Shown piece by piece: positions 5,306 through 5,474 of a stretch of DNA of 5,474 nt (its first letter is position 1; every line of letters starts with the position of its first letter). Under the pieces are notes generated by a model that was not told the DNA's origin, made no database searches, and was given only the letters and a program-made list of their open reading frames with translations. Origin of the DNA: JADGGV01 sp035715725. Its GTDB lineage: Bacteria; Gemmatimonadota; Gemmatimonadetes; Longimicrobiales; RSA9. A program made the translations under genes and the position numbers. The stretch covers positions 1 to 5,474 of the forward strand of contig DASTKT010000025.1 of assembly GCA_035715725.1 (NCBI GenBank), in the 5' to 3' direction.

Positions 5306-5474
5306 CTAGATACCCCGTCCTCCAGCCCTCGCCAGCAATCGCCGGATGGCCTCGACCCAGCCGAGGGGATCCAGGAAGCGGTGCCAGGCCCAGTAGCGCA
5401 GCAGGTACTTCGTCGCCACCCCATGGAAGCGACGCAGCCACGTCCGCAGCCGTCGCACCGCACCCGCGACCGTA
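5306..5474 (-). CDS. Partial transposase, C-terminal 55 residues, IS1595-like
   Basis: On the minus strand a frame open from the window edge (first full codon at 5473) ends at a TAG whose complement is 5306-5308. It encodes 55 residues: TVAGAVRRLRTWLRRFHGVA, TKYLLRYWAWHRFLD, and a tail ending AGGRGI. The block RLRTWLRRFHGVATKYL followed by aromatic W-x-W residues resembles the C-terminal end of transposases classed as IS1595-type, where I recall RLKxWLRRFxGVATKYLxxYLGWxR. The catalytic DDE part and zinc ribbon would lie upstream on the minus strand, beyond the window. The upstream residues VAGAV replace the NVNxYHS I would expect before RLK, so this may be a divergent or decaying copy. Whether the element is intact cannot be seen. 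The assignment rests on memory of the motif. Confidence 0.6.
   Translation of the reverse strand, partial: TVAGAVRRLRTWLRRFHGVATKYLLRYWAWHRFLDPLGWVEAIRRLLARAGGRGI

Noticed and set aside
4485..5463. Several overlapping minus-strand open frames of 79-169 codons in the gene-free stretch
   Set aside because: All are Arg/Gly/Ala-rich and motif-free. Near the right edge only the frame ending at 5306 shows a protein-like block.
1..5474. CRISPR array, rRNA, tRNA or replication origin
   Set aside because: No regularly spaced repeats, no rRNA or tRNA signature, and no AT-rich or DnaA-box cluster is present.

Overview
This is a high-GC window (roughly 70% G+C by eye) from a Gram-negative, outer-membrane-bearing bacterium. 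It carries one complete SusC/SusD-type nutrient-uptake pair. SusC/SusD pairs are typical of Bacteroidota. The very high GC, the strong G/C third-position bias and the style of the SusC plug (LVNGRAPGV, GSGARIRVRGVGS, EPLIYVDGVRVNN, IEIIKGPAAATLYGTEAANGVIQIITKKG read as successive blocks) fit Gemmatimonadota better. A high-GC Rhodothermia-like member of the Bacteroidota is the alternative. This taxonomic call is inference from remembered family style, not from a search.

Layout: bases 1-221 hold no convincing gene. They form a leader full of short inverted repeats that runs into a strong Shine-Dalgarno (208-215). A SusC/RagA-type TonB-dependent outer-membrane protein follows (222-3257, 1011 aa). 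A 56-nt gap contains a perfect 8-bp inverted repeat, then a second Shine-Dalgarno and an 8-bp tandem repeat that carries the start codon. The SusD/RagB-like lipoprotein follows (3314-4600, 428 aa). Immediately after its stop is a perfect 13-bp hairpin without a U-tract (4603-4632), then a second 10-bp hairpin (4658-4683); together they probably end the operon. Bases 4684-5305 contain no gene I can support: a C-rich, G-poor stretch, another strong hairpin (4775-4800), a short G-rich island and a few small repeats. At the right edge, on the minus strand, is the C-terminal 55 residues of what looks like an IS1595-type transposase; its body lies outside the window.

How the parts work together: the SusC-like protein would be a TonB-driven barrel in the outer membrane. 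The SusD-like lipoprotein would sit on its outer face as a ligand-capturing lid. The pair is co-directional and probably co-transcribed, with the leader and intergenic hairpins as candidate points of expression control. No glycoside hydrolase, protease, sigma/anti-sigma pair or other regulator is visible, so the imported substrate (glycan, peptide or other) cannot be named. I see no clear evidence of a wholly new multi-gene system. The most unusual signals are the densely folded susC leader, the dyad spanning the susC-susD junction, the three-codon ORF overlapping the susD start, and the clustering of all six SusC cysteines as three close pairs in the last quarter of the barrel.
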